Positions 37,421-47,993 of a DNA stretch of 64,000 nt are shown here, in pieces. Origin of the DNA: Planococcus citri. Taxonomy: Eukaryota > Arthropoda > Insecta > Hemiptera > Pseudococcidae. Under the pieces are notes generated by a model. That model searched no databases, had not been told where the DNA came from, and saw nothing but the letters and a program-made list of their open reading frames with translations. The position numbers were made by a program, and so were the translations under genes. The stretch spans positions 33,377,230-33,441,229 of the forward strand of contig NC_088677.1 in NCBI RefSeq assembly GCF_950023065.1, read 5' to 3'. Within the stretch, counting starts at the first letter, position 1; each line of letters opens with the position of its first letter.

Positions 37421-37794
37421 GCTCTTGGTTTTTAAATACCCATTCTGTTTGCGGTAGGCGAGTTGAAAAATACTTGTGTGATTATTACATGCCCAGCTGA
37501 TTGAGGTGCCGCGGATGGAATGTCCTTCAAGAACATTGCCCGCTAAAATTACGTATAAGCGGATATTGGGGGAACACAGAATACCTACGTGTTGGTAACA
37601 ACGTGCTATTTGGCGCTAAATGAAAAAATAGACCATCAGATTTAATGTACCGAAATAAAAAATGAGAAAAATTACGAGAGTAATTCACACATTTTTTTAA
37701 CTATTCTTCATCAAAGTTTTAGATCGCGAATTATTTTTCACTTTCAATTCTACGTAGGTATTGCATTCCAGAAATGAACCCAGCACCTCTCACG

Positions 37795-39300
37795 ATGGCA
37801 GGGGGTGCTATAGATTTACATTTTCGGAATAAAATGGACCTCAAATTCGAATTTAGCAGACTAGAATTGGGGGGGGGCTTGTCACATTTGAATAATTTCT
37901 TGGTATTTTGAAAAAATACATCAATTTTGAATTTTTAAATAAAAAATAGGTGTCTCAAGTAATAAACAAAAACGATTTCAAAAGTTGTAAAGCTGAAATT
38001 TGTTACACAAATTCATCAATGCACCATCAAGGGGTTTCCAAACTTTTTTTTTCAAAAAAATATTATGTTTTTAGGGTAGGAGAAACGTATTTTGGGGAGA
38101 ATTTCTTATTAGGGGCGGTTGGTCTTTATTTGGAGAGAAATAAACTCCAAAATCGAATTCGGCGATGTAAAATTAGGGGCAAACATGTCACTTATATTTT
38201 TTTTCGTGGTATTTTGCGCAATTTTGGGTGATTTTGACTTTTTCAAAAATACTTTTTCTCCATTTTCAATCAGTTACGATAATAAAAGTTATTTATCACG
38301 CAAGTACTAATGGAATACGGGGGTCTCACATATAAATTACCTACTTTTGTCTACCTACTTCAAGAAGTAGGTATATCAAAGTCAGAAATTAAAATTTGAA
38401 AGGCCTGTATTCCACCTGCACTCGTGATGCTGTACAAGTTTTGTAATTACAGTTCATTTGATTAAATCGTGTGTTTCCTTAAAATAGAGAAAAAAAAGCA
38501 TTTTGAAAAAATCGAAATTACCCAAATTTGAGGAAAATGCCTTGAAAAAATTTGAAAGTGACAAGTTTTCCCCTAGTTCTACATCTCTGAATACAAATTT
38601 GGAGTTTATTTCACTGCAAATATGAATCAACCACCCCCAATAAGAAGTTCACCCCAAAATCCACACCTGTGACCATAAAAAACATTTAAAAAAAAAAAAA
38701 AACTGTTCGGATACTCATTGCTGGTGTGTTGCTGAATTCGTGTCCCAAATTTCTGCTGTTTCCCATCACTACAACCTAAAAAATCGATTTTTTTAAACAG
38801 CTTTGACAGAAATTTTGCATTATGAAGCAATGCCTAGTACATCTTATACACAGTACCTGGGTATTTTTCACATGCACGAAAAAAAACGAAAAATGTGTTT
38901 TTTGGCTATATTTTGGGCTCAAATTATTGGAACCGACTCAAACTTCGTACATTGATGCACACAAGCATTTTCGATGTGCCTGTGTGCAGTTTTTTCAAAA
39001 AAATCTGTTTTACTGGTCTAGGGTTCGATTTTGGGGTGCTTTTAATAGTGTGAGTGGTGGGTTGATTTTTAGGTAACAATAGAATCCAAATTCGAATTCA
39101 GATACCTCAAATTAGGGAGGAACTCGTTTCTCTTCAACAGTTTTGTGAAATTTTGGCCAAAATTGGCGAATTTTGATTTTTGCAAATTTTTTTGTTCAAT
39201 TTTAAGAAATTGACTGCCTTAATCGAAAAAACTGTAATAACAAAAGTTGTTCAGCATGTCGAGTACTAGTGGAATACAGGGGTTTCAATTTTCAATCTCC
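37795..39300. repeat. Repeat block copy A: X and Y units in both orientations
   Basis: Y units of about 200-400 bases run forward at about 37800-37960 (partial) and 37970-38335, reversed at about 38400-38790, and forward again at about 39065-39280. An X unit of about 260 bases runs forward at about 38800-39065. Diagnostic words of Y are GTGGAATACAGGGG, CCAAATTCGAATTCAG and CACCATCAAGGGGTTTCCAA; X carries ATGCCTAGTAC and GTGTTTTTTGGCTATATTTT. The centre of the inverted pair is near 38365 and contains CTACTTC/GAAGTAG. The same arrangement recurs at 40.9-42.6 kb. Confidence 0.8.
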
Positions 39301-40009
39301 CACTTTCATATACCTACCCAGGGCTTTTTTTGTAGGGGGACTCAGGGGGACGCCATCCCCCCCAAAGAAAATTTCATTTCCATAAAAACTAAAAAAATGA
39401 ACGAATTTGAAAAAAAATGAAAAAATGAATAAATTTTGGTAACTTTTTTAAAAAAAGGTTGAATTATCGGAATAGTAAAGTGCGAAACGAGATCAGAATA
39501 ATTACGATGAAAATTCGTAAATCTAAAATTTAGCATTCAAGTTTGTACCTCAGTACTTATCTTGCACGTAGGGGAGCCCGCTCAAGAATTATTGCACCCC
39601 CCTCGATCTTGTGGGACAACTTTTTTTCTTAAAGGGGGAGTTCTAAGAAACATTTCTAGCCCTTGTACTAAAAAAAAAGTGGCCCTACTAACAAAATGGC
39701 GGACATTTTGATTGACAGATCAGCCGAAATCGAAGATTTTACGTTCCAACATAGGCCTTGCTCGAAATTTTTTAAACCTTACAAAGGTAGATCGAAAGAT
39801 CAGGCAAAAATTTTTCACCTGTCAAAATTTCAAGTGCTAAAGTGCATTTTTCGATTTTTGGTGAATTTTTGAAAATCAAATTCAGGCCAAAAATGAGGGG
39901 AAAAATCAAAATTTTACCTAATTGACCAAGAAAGCTGAAATTTGGGATATACCATATTTTCGACATGCCAAATCGATTGGAAACTGTTTCAAACAGTTTT
40001 TGAGCAGTT
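39301..40009. other. Spacer between repeat blocks
   Basis: It contains CCCAGGGCTTTTTTTGTAGG at about 39317-39336, a word typical of hAT-like termini, but no inverted partner was found. The minus-strand frame 39772-40095 overlaps the start of the next repeat and shows no family resemblance. Confidence 0.4.
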
Positions 40010-40860
40010 TTGGAGCCTCCAGAAAATGTTTGAAACTCGAAATTTCCACAAAATTTCATCAAAATGGAGTTGGAAAGCAGACATTTTTCCTGCAAACTAA
40101 TTTCAATGCGCTACGAAGTACTGCAGGTAAATTTTAAATCGTTTTGGAGCCTCCAGCGGTTTTTCGAAAATTCTGGAGCTTCCACCAGATTTTTTAAATT
40201 TTGAATTTTTAAAAAATTTCATCAAATGGAGATGAAAAGCTGAAATTTACTCTACACTCCAATTTTAACACTCTCTGAAGACGACTTCAGGTGGGTTCAA
40301 GTCATTTTGAAGCTTCCAGCGACTTTTTGAAAATTACTGGAAGCTCCAGCAGATTTTTTAAACTTTAAATTTTTACAAAATGTCATCAATGGAGATGGAA
40401 AGCTGAAATTTATTTCGCAGACTAATTTCAATGCGATGTTAAGTCGACTACATGGTGGTTTCAAATGGTTTTGAAGCTTCCAGCTACTTTTTGGAAATTT
40501 CAATTTTCCAAAAAACGCCATACGACCTTTCAAAAAGTCACTGGAGGCTCCAAAACAACTTGAAATCCACCAGCAGTCGACTTCGTAGCGTATTGAAATT
40601 AGTTTGTAGAACGAATTTCGACTTTCCATCCCCGTTTGATGAAATTTTGTGGAAATTTCGAGTTTCAAAAAAATCTACTAGAGCCTCCAGTAATTTTCAA
40701 AAAGTCGCTGGAGGCTCCAAAATGACTTGAACCGACCTGAAGTCGTCTTCAGAAGGTGTTAAAATTGGAGTGTAGAGTAAATTTCAGCTTTCCATCTCCA
40801 TTTGATGAAATTTTGTAAAAATTTAAAGTTTGAAACTTCGATTTTTTTCTCTCAAAAACT
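40010..40860. repeat. Palindromic array of about 160-bp Z units
   Basis: Three forward units (about 40011-40145, 40146-40310, 40311-40471) are followed by two reversed ones (about 40531-40688 and 40689-40840). Each carries GGAGCCTCCAG or GAAGCTTCCAGC, CATCAAATGGAGATGGAAAG and CTAATTTCAATGCG or a variant. The order is mirrored: the third forward unit pairs with the first reversed one, the second with the second. The centre is near 40500. Opposite-strand frames at 40297-40668 and 40452-40730 give the same repeated peptide because of this symmetry, and are not genes. Confidence 0.85.
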
Positions 40861-40879
40861 TAAATTATGTACAGTAGCC

Positions 40880-42640
40880 GGGGAGGGAGGGGTGGTATGA
40901 AAATTAGGGGCTTGCAACTTCAATTCAGCGTCCCCCTTCTATTGTTCCCCAAAAACCAACACTGCTCCCTTATGTTGAAAATCACCCCAAAATTCAACCC
41001 CTGCCTAGTAAAACAGTTTTTTTTCGAAAAAATGTACACATGCACATCAATAATACTTGGGTGCATCACTTTACCAAATTTGAGCCGGGTACGATAATTT
41101 GAGCCCAAAATACAACCAAAAAACACAATTTTTGTTACTTTTTCACGTATGTAAGAAATATCCATGTAAGGCGTACAAGCTATACTGGGCATTCTTTCGC
41201 AATGCAAAATTTCTGTTGAAACTGTTGAAAAAATTGATTTCTCAAGTTGTGGTGATAGGAAAAAACTGAAATTCGTTACACATATTCATCAATACACCAT
41301 CAAGAGGTTTTCAAACCCTTTTTTCAAAAAACTATTATTTAGGGTTGGAGGGATGTATTTTGGGGTGAATTTCTTATTACGGGTGGTTCTTTTATATTTG
41401 GAGTAACATAAACTCCAAATTCGAATTCAGCGGTCAAGAATTAGGGGGAAACGTGTCACTTTTAAATTTTTCATGGTATTTAGCCCAAAATTGGCTGATT
41501 TTGATTTTTTCAAAAATCTTTTTTTCTCTATTATAAGCAAAGTGCTCCCTTAAACGAAAAAATGATAATGACATAAGTTGTTCAGCATGTCGAGACCTAG
41601 TGGAATACAGGGATTTCGAATGTTAATTACCTACTTATGTATACCTACTTCTATCAGCATGGGTAGGTATATCAAAGTAGAAAATTGACATTTAAAAGCC
41701 ATGTATTCCACTAGTATTCGTCATTCTGAACAACTTTTGTCATTATCATTTTTTCGATTTAACGAACCCCCTGCTTAAAATAGAGAAAAAAAGATTTTTA
41801 AAAATATCAAAATTACTCAAATTTGCGCAAAATACTGGAGGGAAAAAGTAGAAGTGACGAATTTCCCCCTAATTCTACATCGCCGAATTCGAATTTGGAG
41901 TTTATTTCACTCCATATACAAACTAACCACCCCTAATAAGAAATTCACCCCAAAATACATCCCTCTGACCCTAAATATTATTTTTTTGAAAAAAGGGTTT
42001 GGAAACCATTTGATGGTGTATTGATGAATTCGTGTTGAAAATTTCAGCTTTTTCCGATCTCTAGAACTTGAGAAATCGATTTTTTCAACAGTTTTGACAG
42101 ATTTTTGCGTCGTGAAGAAATGCCTAGTACTGCTTGTATACCGTCAGTGGATATTTCTCGCATAGACGAAAAAGTTACAAAAAATGTGTTTTTTGGTTGT
42201 ATTTTGGGCTCAAATTGTCGGATCGGGCTGAAATTTTATACATCGATGCACCTAAGCATTATTGATGTGCATGTGCACATTTTTTTCAAAAAAACCTGTT
42301 TTAGTGTGCAGGGGTTGAATTTTGGGGTGATTTTCATAATAGCGGAGCAGGATTGATTTTTGGTGATCAATAGAATCCAAATTCGAGTTCAGCGACTTCA
42401 AATTAGGGAGAAATTCGTCTTTTTTCAACTTTTTCGCAGAATTTTGCCCCAAATTGAGGAATTTTGAATTTTTTAAAAATCTTTTTTTGCTCTATATTAA
42501 GCAAAGAGCTCTATTAATCAAAAATATGATAATAACATAACTTGTTCAATATGTCGAGTACTACTAGAATACAGTGGTTTCGAATTGTAATCTCCCACTT
42601 TCACATACCTACCCATGTTGATAGGAAGCAGGTAGACGAA
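40880..42640. repeat. Repeat block copy B: large foldback of X and Y units
   Basis: In order: X reversed (about 40885-41225), Y forward (about 41250-41620), centre near 41655, Y reversed (about 41695-42070), X forward (about 42085-42355), Y forward partial (about 42360-42580). The inner X-Y / Y-X part is an imperfect palindrome with arms of about 700 bases. It is a diverged copy of the block at 37.8-39.3 kb, which lacks the left X. Reading frames inside (40920-41207, 42105-42356) are the two orientations of X and are not supported as genes. Confidence 0.82.
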
Positions 42641-42644
42641 ATAT

Positions 42645-43690
42645 TAAAAGTTGAGCTATTTTCATAATGTTAGTGTCGTTTCCATATGAATCTAACCCCC
42701 CCGAACACGAATATGAAGTCAAATCTTATGCTACCCTCAACCACACCCCTCTCGGTGCCTCTGCCACCACTTCTATTTTTACTGTATTAAAGGTTTAGCT
42801 ATTTTCATAATATTGGTGTCGTTTTCATATGAATCAAACATCCCTAACATGAATATGAAGTCCAATTTAGGTCTGCCCGCATCTCCCTTCCAGGCTACAG
42901 CCATCTCCTCAATTTTTACTATTTAAAACGCGTAAAACTATGTTCATAATGTTTGCGTCGTTTTGGTACGAATGGAAACCTCGAAACTTGAATGTTAAAG
43001 TTTGAACCTTGCGATGGTCATTTCTTTACTTCTTTTTAGTAATTTTATGTCGTTGGGTTTTCAACTTTCGCGAAACATACTTTTAATAGTACATAATTGA
43101 TTTGATTTGAAGTAATTATTGATCGATGATTGATCGGAGTTGACTAAAAAATTTATTGTTTAGGTGGGGGCAGAGGCACTGTAGGGGTGTGAATGAGGGT
43201 AGCGTAAAATTGGATGTCGTATTCGTGTTCGGAGGGTTCGATTCATAAGGAAACGACACCAACATTATGAAAATATCAAAACATTTAAAATAGTATAAAT
43301 TGAAGTGGGGGCAGAGGCACTGGAGGGGTGAGGATGAGGGCAGAGCTAAATTGGACGTCTTATCGCGTTCGAGGTGTTTGATTCATATGAAAACGACACT
43401 AATATTATGAAAATAGCTCAACTTTTAATATAGTACAAATTGAGGTGGGGGCAGAGGCACAGGAGGGGTGTGAATGAAGGTAGCATAAAATTTGACTTCA
43501 TAATCGTGTTCGGGGGGGTTAGATTCACATGGAAACGACATCAATATTATTATACTGCTCAACTTTCAATATAATAGTAAAAATTGGGGTGTGGCAGAGG
43601 CACTGGAGGGGTGTGGTTGAGGGTAGCATTAAATTGGTCGTCATATTCGTGTTCGGAGAGTTCGATTCATATGAAAACGACACCTCGTTT
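42645..43690. repeat. Palindromic array of about 140-bp W units
   Basis: Two reversed units and part of a third (about 42650-42780, 42781-42925, 42926-42980) face four forward units (about 43161-43300, 43301-43440, 43441-43572, 43585-43684, the last truncated). Each contains GGGGGCAGAGGCACTGGAGG, CGTGTTCGG.GGGTT and CATATGAAAACGACACYAAT followed by TATGAAAATAGCTCAACTTT. The centre is at about 43000-43150. No coding potential. Confidence 0.85.
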
Positions 43691-44519
43691 ACCAAAAACA
43701 ATAATTTACACCAGAATCCATTTTTACCCCCTCTGTAAGTTTTTTCAATTTTTGACCACGACTCATCAAAAATTTTTTTTTGAAAAAAATATCTGTTTTT
43801 TAGGGGTCAAAAATACACTTAAAAATGCTATTCGCATTTTTGTGCCGGATCATGGTCATCGCTAAAACAGGCAAACAAAGCTAAAAAACGTCATTTTGAG
43901 GGGAAAATATGGGAGGAGGGAAGTGAAAATTTTTTTGGGGATATCTCTTATGGATATTCACAACATACCAAAAAATTGAAAAAATCGGTTCACATGGGGC
44001 TGAGAAAAAAATTTCCATTGTAATTTCAGAAAAAGGGGGGTTTCTCAAAAACGAGGGAGGGTCTGGGGATCGGAAACTTTTGTGACGGAAGGTGCTCAAG
44101 GGTACCCACCTTCCATGCAAATATCAACCCTGAAGCTTTCGGGGGCCAATTCGCCATACTTATCCAGCTATAGCCATTTCAGCGTGTGTTGTGTAGCTCC
44201 AAAAAATCTGTAAAATAGGCCCTGTAATTATTTCATTTCAAATATAAAAAAAACATCTCGTCGTCTAGAATGGAAGGTGCGTAATCCAACAACAGCAGTT
44301 TACAGTGCGATGACATTTAACAGAAGTTGATAAGACGTCATTATATCGTTGTTATAATATAACGTTGCAAGAAATTCGCTCGCTTATCCAGTGAAGCATG
44401 CGAATTTCAAGGTAGTGAAATGGCGCGAATTTTTTTACAACTATTGACCATTATGCAGTATGTGCCATGTGGCGAAGCATACATTGGAGGAAATTTATTC
44501 TTCCTTTAACTAAACTTGT
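43691..44519. other. Non-coding stretch at the right of the palindromic block
   Basis: No exon or repeat partner recognised inside the window. The minus-strand frame 43881-44120 has no family resemblance. Confidence 0.4.
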
Positions 44520-44925
44520 GCAAAAATGAATGCGGCATCTATCCTAAATTGAATAAAATATGCCTCGCCACATTGTTCATTCGAGTTGAGGGTCCACAGT
44601 CAATGTCTACCGTACAAACGGCGAGGCGCGAGAAGTTCTGTAGGAGTTGACTGCCTCGCGACTTGTGCTGTACAAGGCGACATATATATATCAATTTATG
44701 TATAAATTTGTGTCACGCTGAACTCAAAAGCTCCGAACTTTAAGTGGAAACTGATGCTGGCAAAATATTGCTTTGATACTGAACTAGAGAAATTTTTAAT
44801 TTGGTCGAAATCGATTCAGCCGTTTACGAGATATGAACGTTTAAGTGTGTTTCAACGTTATGGATAAGCAGAAATTTGTGTAAACCCTTATATCTCGCAA
44901 ACGGCTCACCCCCAACAAACAGATG
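44520..44925. repeat. Right CG-rich flank and dispersed-repeat sequence
   Basis: About 44520-44710 resembles, in inverted orientation, the CG-rich segment at 37161-37420. It is followed by ATTCAGCCGTTTACGAGATA (44814-44833), a kind of word common in dispersed insect repeats, and its inverted echo CTCGCAAACGGCT (about 44894-44906). Confidence 0.4.
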
Positions 44926-45000
44926 GGGTGGTTAGGGTGTGTAGGTTGCAGATTGGTACGCCGAAGGTCGGGTGTTCGAATCCCGCGCGAGTCAAGAGGA
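44926..45000 (+). repeat. tRNA-like segment, probable SINE head or tRNA relic
   Basis: The segment has a D-arm-like GGTTAGGGTGTGTAGG, an anticodon-stem-like part, and GAAGGTCGGGTGTTCGAATCCCGCGCGAGTC, in which GTTCGAATCCC (44974-44984) is a near-perfect RNA polymerase III B box. The 5' acceptor strand does not pair with CGCGAGTC, so it is not an intact tRNA. The T-rich tract that follows fits a SINE or a tRNA-derived pseudogene. The minus-strand frame over it (GIRTPDL-type peptide) is a well-known artefact of tRNA-like DNA. Confidence 0.55.
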
Positions 45001-45129
45001 GAAAATTTTTTGTTGATTTTCTTGTTAATTTTTTTGTTAATTTTATCCGTCCAAAATTTTTTTGCCATAAAAAATCAAAATTTTTCAAAAATTTCTAGTG
45101 TAATTTTTGTTTTAACCAAAAACATTAAG

Positions 45130-46660
45130 TTTTTGGTAAATAGCCAGTAAATTTTGATAATTTTTTTTTTTTTTTTGTTAATTAATAGTAATTTTTAGTA
45201 AATAAAATGATTAGTTATTTTTGGTGAATTACTCGTAATTAAAGTTGGTCGAAAATTTTGGTAAATTGCTTGGGTAATTTTTGGTAAATTGGTAAAAACC
45301 TTTGACAGTAAATTACTGGGGTAATTAAAATTCGGTAAAAAATTGGTAAATTAGTGAGGAAATGTCTCGTAAATTACTGAGGTGAATGTTGGTAAATTGC
45401 TGGGGTAATTTTTGGTAAAATGGAAAATTGGTAAATTAGTGGGTAATGTCTGGTAAATTACTGAGGTAAATGTTAGTAAATTGCTGGGGTAATTTTTGGT
45501 AAATTCGTAAATTTTGGTAAAGTCGTAAATTTTGGTAAATTAATAAATTTGGGTAAATTCGTAAATTTTGGTAAATTCGTAAATTTTGGTAAATCGGTAA
45601 ATTTGGGTAAATCGGTAAATTTGGGTAAATCGGCAAATTTGGGTAAATAGGTAAATTTAGGTAAATTTTGGTAAATAGGTAAATTTTGGTAAATTGGTAA
45701 ATTTTAGTAAATTGGTAAATTTTGGTAAATTGATAAATTTTGGTAAATTGGTAAATTTTGGTAAAATGGTAAATTTTGGTAAAATGGTAAATTTTGGTAA
45801 ATTGATCAATTTTGATAAATTCGTAAATTTTAGTGAATTGGTAAATTTTGGTAAATCGGTAAATTTTGGTAAATTGGTAAATTTTGGTAAATTGGTAAAT
45901 TTTGGTAAATTGGTAAATTTTGGTAAATTGGTAAATTTTGGTAAATTGGTAAATTTTGGTAAATTGGTGAATTTTGGTAAATTGGTAAATGTTGGTAAAT
46001 TGGTAAATTTCAGTAAATAGCTAAATTTCAATTCTGGATAAAAATTAAGCCATTAAAAACCTCTAAATTTTGGTAAATCGGTAAATTTAGGTAAATTGGT
46101 AAATTTAGGTAAATTGGTAAATTTTGGTAAATAGGTAAATTTTGGTAAATAGGTAAATTTTGGTAAATTGGTAAATTTTGGTAAATCGGTAAATTTTGGT
46201 AAATTGGTAAATTTTGGTAAATTGGTAAATTGGTAAATTTCGGTAAATAGGTAAATTTTGGTAAATAGGTAAATTTCAGTAAATACGTAAATTTCGGTAA
46301 ATAGGTAAATTGGTAAATTTTGGTAAATTGGTAAATTTTGGTAAATAGCTAAATTTCGGTAAATTGGTAAATTTCGGTAATAATTTTGTTTTTTGTCAAC
46401 AATTTTCCTGATATATTATTCCACTTGTAATATGACGGTTACGTCTTCATGAGTACGCTAATTATTATTTGAAAATCAATTTCAAAAAGTGTAATATGAT
46501 GGCTACTTATGATTGACTATTTTATTTTGTCGCTGTTTTCGACTTTTCGTATTCATTAAATCGGTAAATTTGGGTACTTCCGCGCATTTTGAAAAATTGG
46601 TAAATTTTTAAGTAATGTCTGGTAAATTACTGAGATAAATGTTGGTAAATTACTGGTGTA
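45130..46660. repeat. Minisatellite of GGTAAATTTTGGTAAATT (18 bp)
   Basis: Regular 18-bp units (a 10-mer GGTAAATTTT plus an 8-mer GGTAAATT) fill about 45480-46385, with degenerate edges from about 45130 and a remnant at about 46555-46660. Variants insert G, C or A between the halves (AATTG, AATCG, AATAG). Because 18 is a multiple of three and no stop arises in two frames, long open frames occur on both strands (45694-46020 plus, 45657-46031 minus) with hexapeptide periods; these are by-products. About 46020-46060 interrupts the array. Confidence 0.95.
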
Positions 46661-47329
46661 TATTTAGAGCAAAGTCGGTTGATCTTGCGAACTGCGCAAG
46701 ATGTTTTTTTTTTTGTATTCTTTGTCAACAATTTAGGTACCTACGTTATTTTCAATACATATAAACGAATAAAACCAAACAATTGTTCAGGGAAGCGAAA
46801 AAATTATAGCACAATGAAAAAATAACGACAATTTTTCGGGCAAAAAATGAATATGTTTCCCCTTCCAACCTCTCAATTTTTCAAAAAAAATATACGTCAA
46901 GTCTCAATACAAGGCCGACCGATTTCGCAAAAAAAAAAAAAATTGCTGATTTGTTCAATACTAACACTGAAAGTGTATTTTCATTTCGAAACCCCCCTCT
47001 TCCTTTACTCCTCATGCCGAAAGAATAATTTGTACTTATGTTAGATTGAAGGTTGAATGTTGGAATCGAATCCGGCTTTGGTGAAATAACCACGCTGATA
47101 CCGTTCGTCGTCCGATTCGAAAATGATACCAATTTCGCGTTACCCTTTTCAGCGATTTTATCTGTTTACTTTTCAAAGCAGCTTCGAAATGATTTCGAAA
47201 ACACGCGCTCAAAACTCATCGTGTGGGGTATTTTTATAAATTCGATCGAATCGCGGCGCGTTTACGAGAAAATAATAATTTTTTCTCGATATCGTTAAAT
47301 ATTTCAACATTTAAATCGAATTCGAAATC
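46661..47329. other. Non-coding stretch between minisatellite and GC-rich patch
   Basis: No exon recognised. The short frames on both strands do not resemble known proteins. Confidence 0.4.
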
Positions 47330-47899
47330 GGCGCTCTCTGTATTCTCAACAGCCTCATCTTGCTCGGTTCAGTTGTGAACGCGGCTCCGGCTCCTGCTTC
47401 GCGGCGGCTGCTGAAATTGATGTTTTTTGAGCAAGCGTGAAATACGTCAACTACGCTCGTAGCAAAACTCCGCCCTTGGAATTGGTGTATTGCTCAGTTA
47501 GTCGGTGATATTCGTCGACTGTGGTTTGCATTGTGAGCAGGATGAGCAAGGCACGAATCTCGAATGAATCCTTAAACCAGGTTAATCAGCGATTTAGTTG
47601 CTCATTAGTTTGGAATTGTTTACAAAAGTGATTCGCCGATTTTCGCACAGAGCGCGGGAGCTGTACGTATTTTTCGGGCGAGTTTTTCGCGAGGCTGCAC
47701 ACGATACACACCTCGCACCGCCGGTGGACATTTTTCGCATTCGGAATGATTTCCATTTCGTGAGAAATTTTATCACTGTAGCGCAGTCTGTCGCTAGATT
47801 TTGATAAGGGTTGTTCCATTTTTCGTTAGTTATGTTGGTCGTTCAGTACTAGTCATGAAATTATCGAGTAATGTGTTTTATTCTTCACCGGTATGAATA
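47330..47899 (+). promoter_or_regulatory. GC-rich promoter and 5' leader of the 47.9-kb exon
   Basis: G+C and CpG rise sharply at 47330-47760 (for example GCTTCGCGGCGGCTGCTG near 47397-47414). An initiator-like TCAGTT at 47494-47499 has GGTTT at +28 to +32, a four-of-five match to the downstream promoter element. The frame at 47598-47804 has no family resemblance and is probably leader sequence. The assignment as promoter is inference from composition, motif spacing and the coding exon that follows. Confidence 0.4.
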
Positions 47900-47993
47900 A
47901 TGTGGTATCTAATGCAAGTAGTGGTGTTTTGGATTTTATTGATCACCGATGAATACTATTCGGCGTTTTCTTCTTACACATTCGATAAAAGAG
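47900..47993 (+). CDS. Candidate first coding exon with signal peptide, gene unidentified
   Basis: A start codon at 47900 opens 31 codons reading MWYLMQVVVFWILLITDEYY and then SAFSSYTFDKR, ending in a strong donor (AAAAGAG followed by GTAAGT). The strongly hydrophobic N-terminus with a polar continuation is a typical secretory signal peptide, so the gene probably encodes a secreted or type I membrane protein. The phase at the donor is 1. No downstream exon was recognised up to 62 kb, so the intron is very long or the next exons are too short or divergent to see. A second ATG at 47893 opens an overlapping 19-codon frame in another phase, which could reduce translation from the main start. Confidence 0.42.

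Noticed and set aside
39317..39365. hAT-like terminus (CAGGGCTTTTTTTGTAGG)
   Set aside because: No inverted partner found downstream; kept only as a remark in the spacer entry.
40297..40730. Opposite-strand frames with nearly the same repeated peptide
   Set aside because: Produced by the mirror symmetry of the Z-unit palindrome; no other evidence of coding.
44926..45000. A functional tRNA gene
   Set aside because: The T arm and B box are good, but the 5' acceptor strand does not pair with the 3' part and the A box is poor.
44841..45088. Minus-strand frame containing a GIRTPDL-type peptide
   Set aside because: This peptide is the reverse-strand translation of the tRNA T-arm and is a common annotation artefact.
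45657..46031. Open frames of 124 (minus) and 108 (plus) codons with hexapeptide repeats
   Set aside because: They are translations of the 18-bp minisatellite; both strands are open for the same arithmetic reason and there is no gene context.
45480..46385. CRISPR-like array
   Set aside because: Units are contiguous tandem repeats without unique spacers, in a eukaryotic nuclear context.
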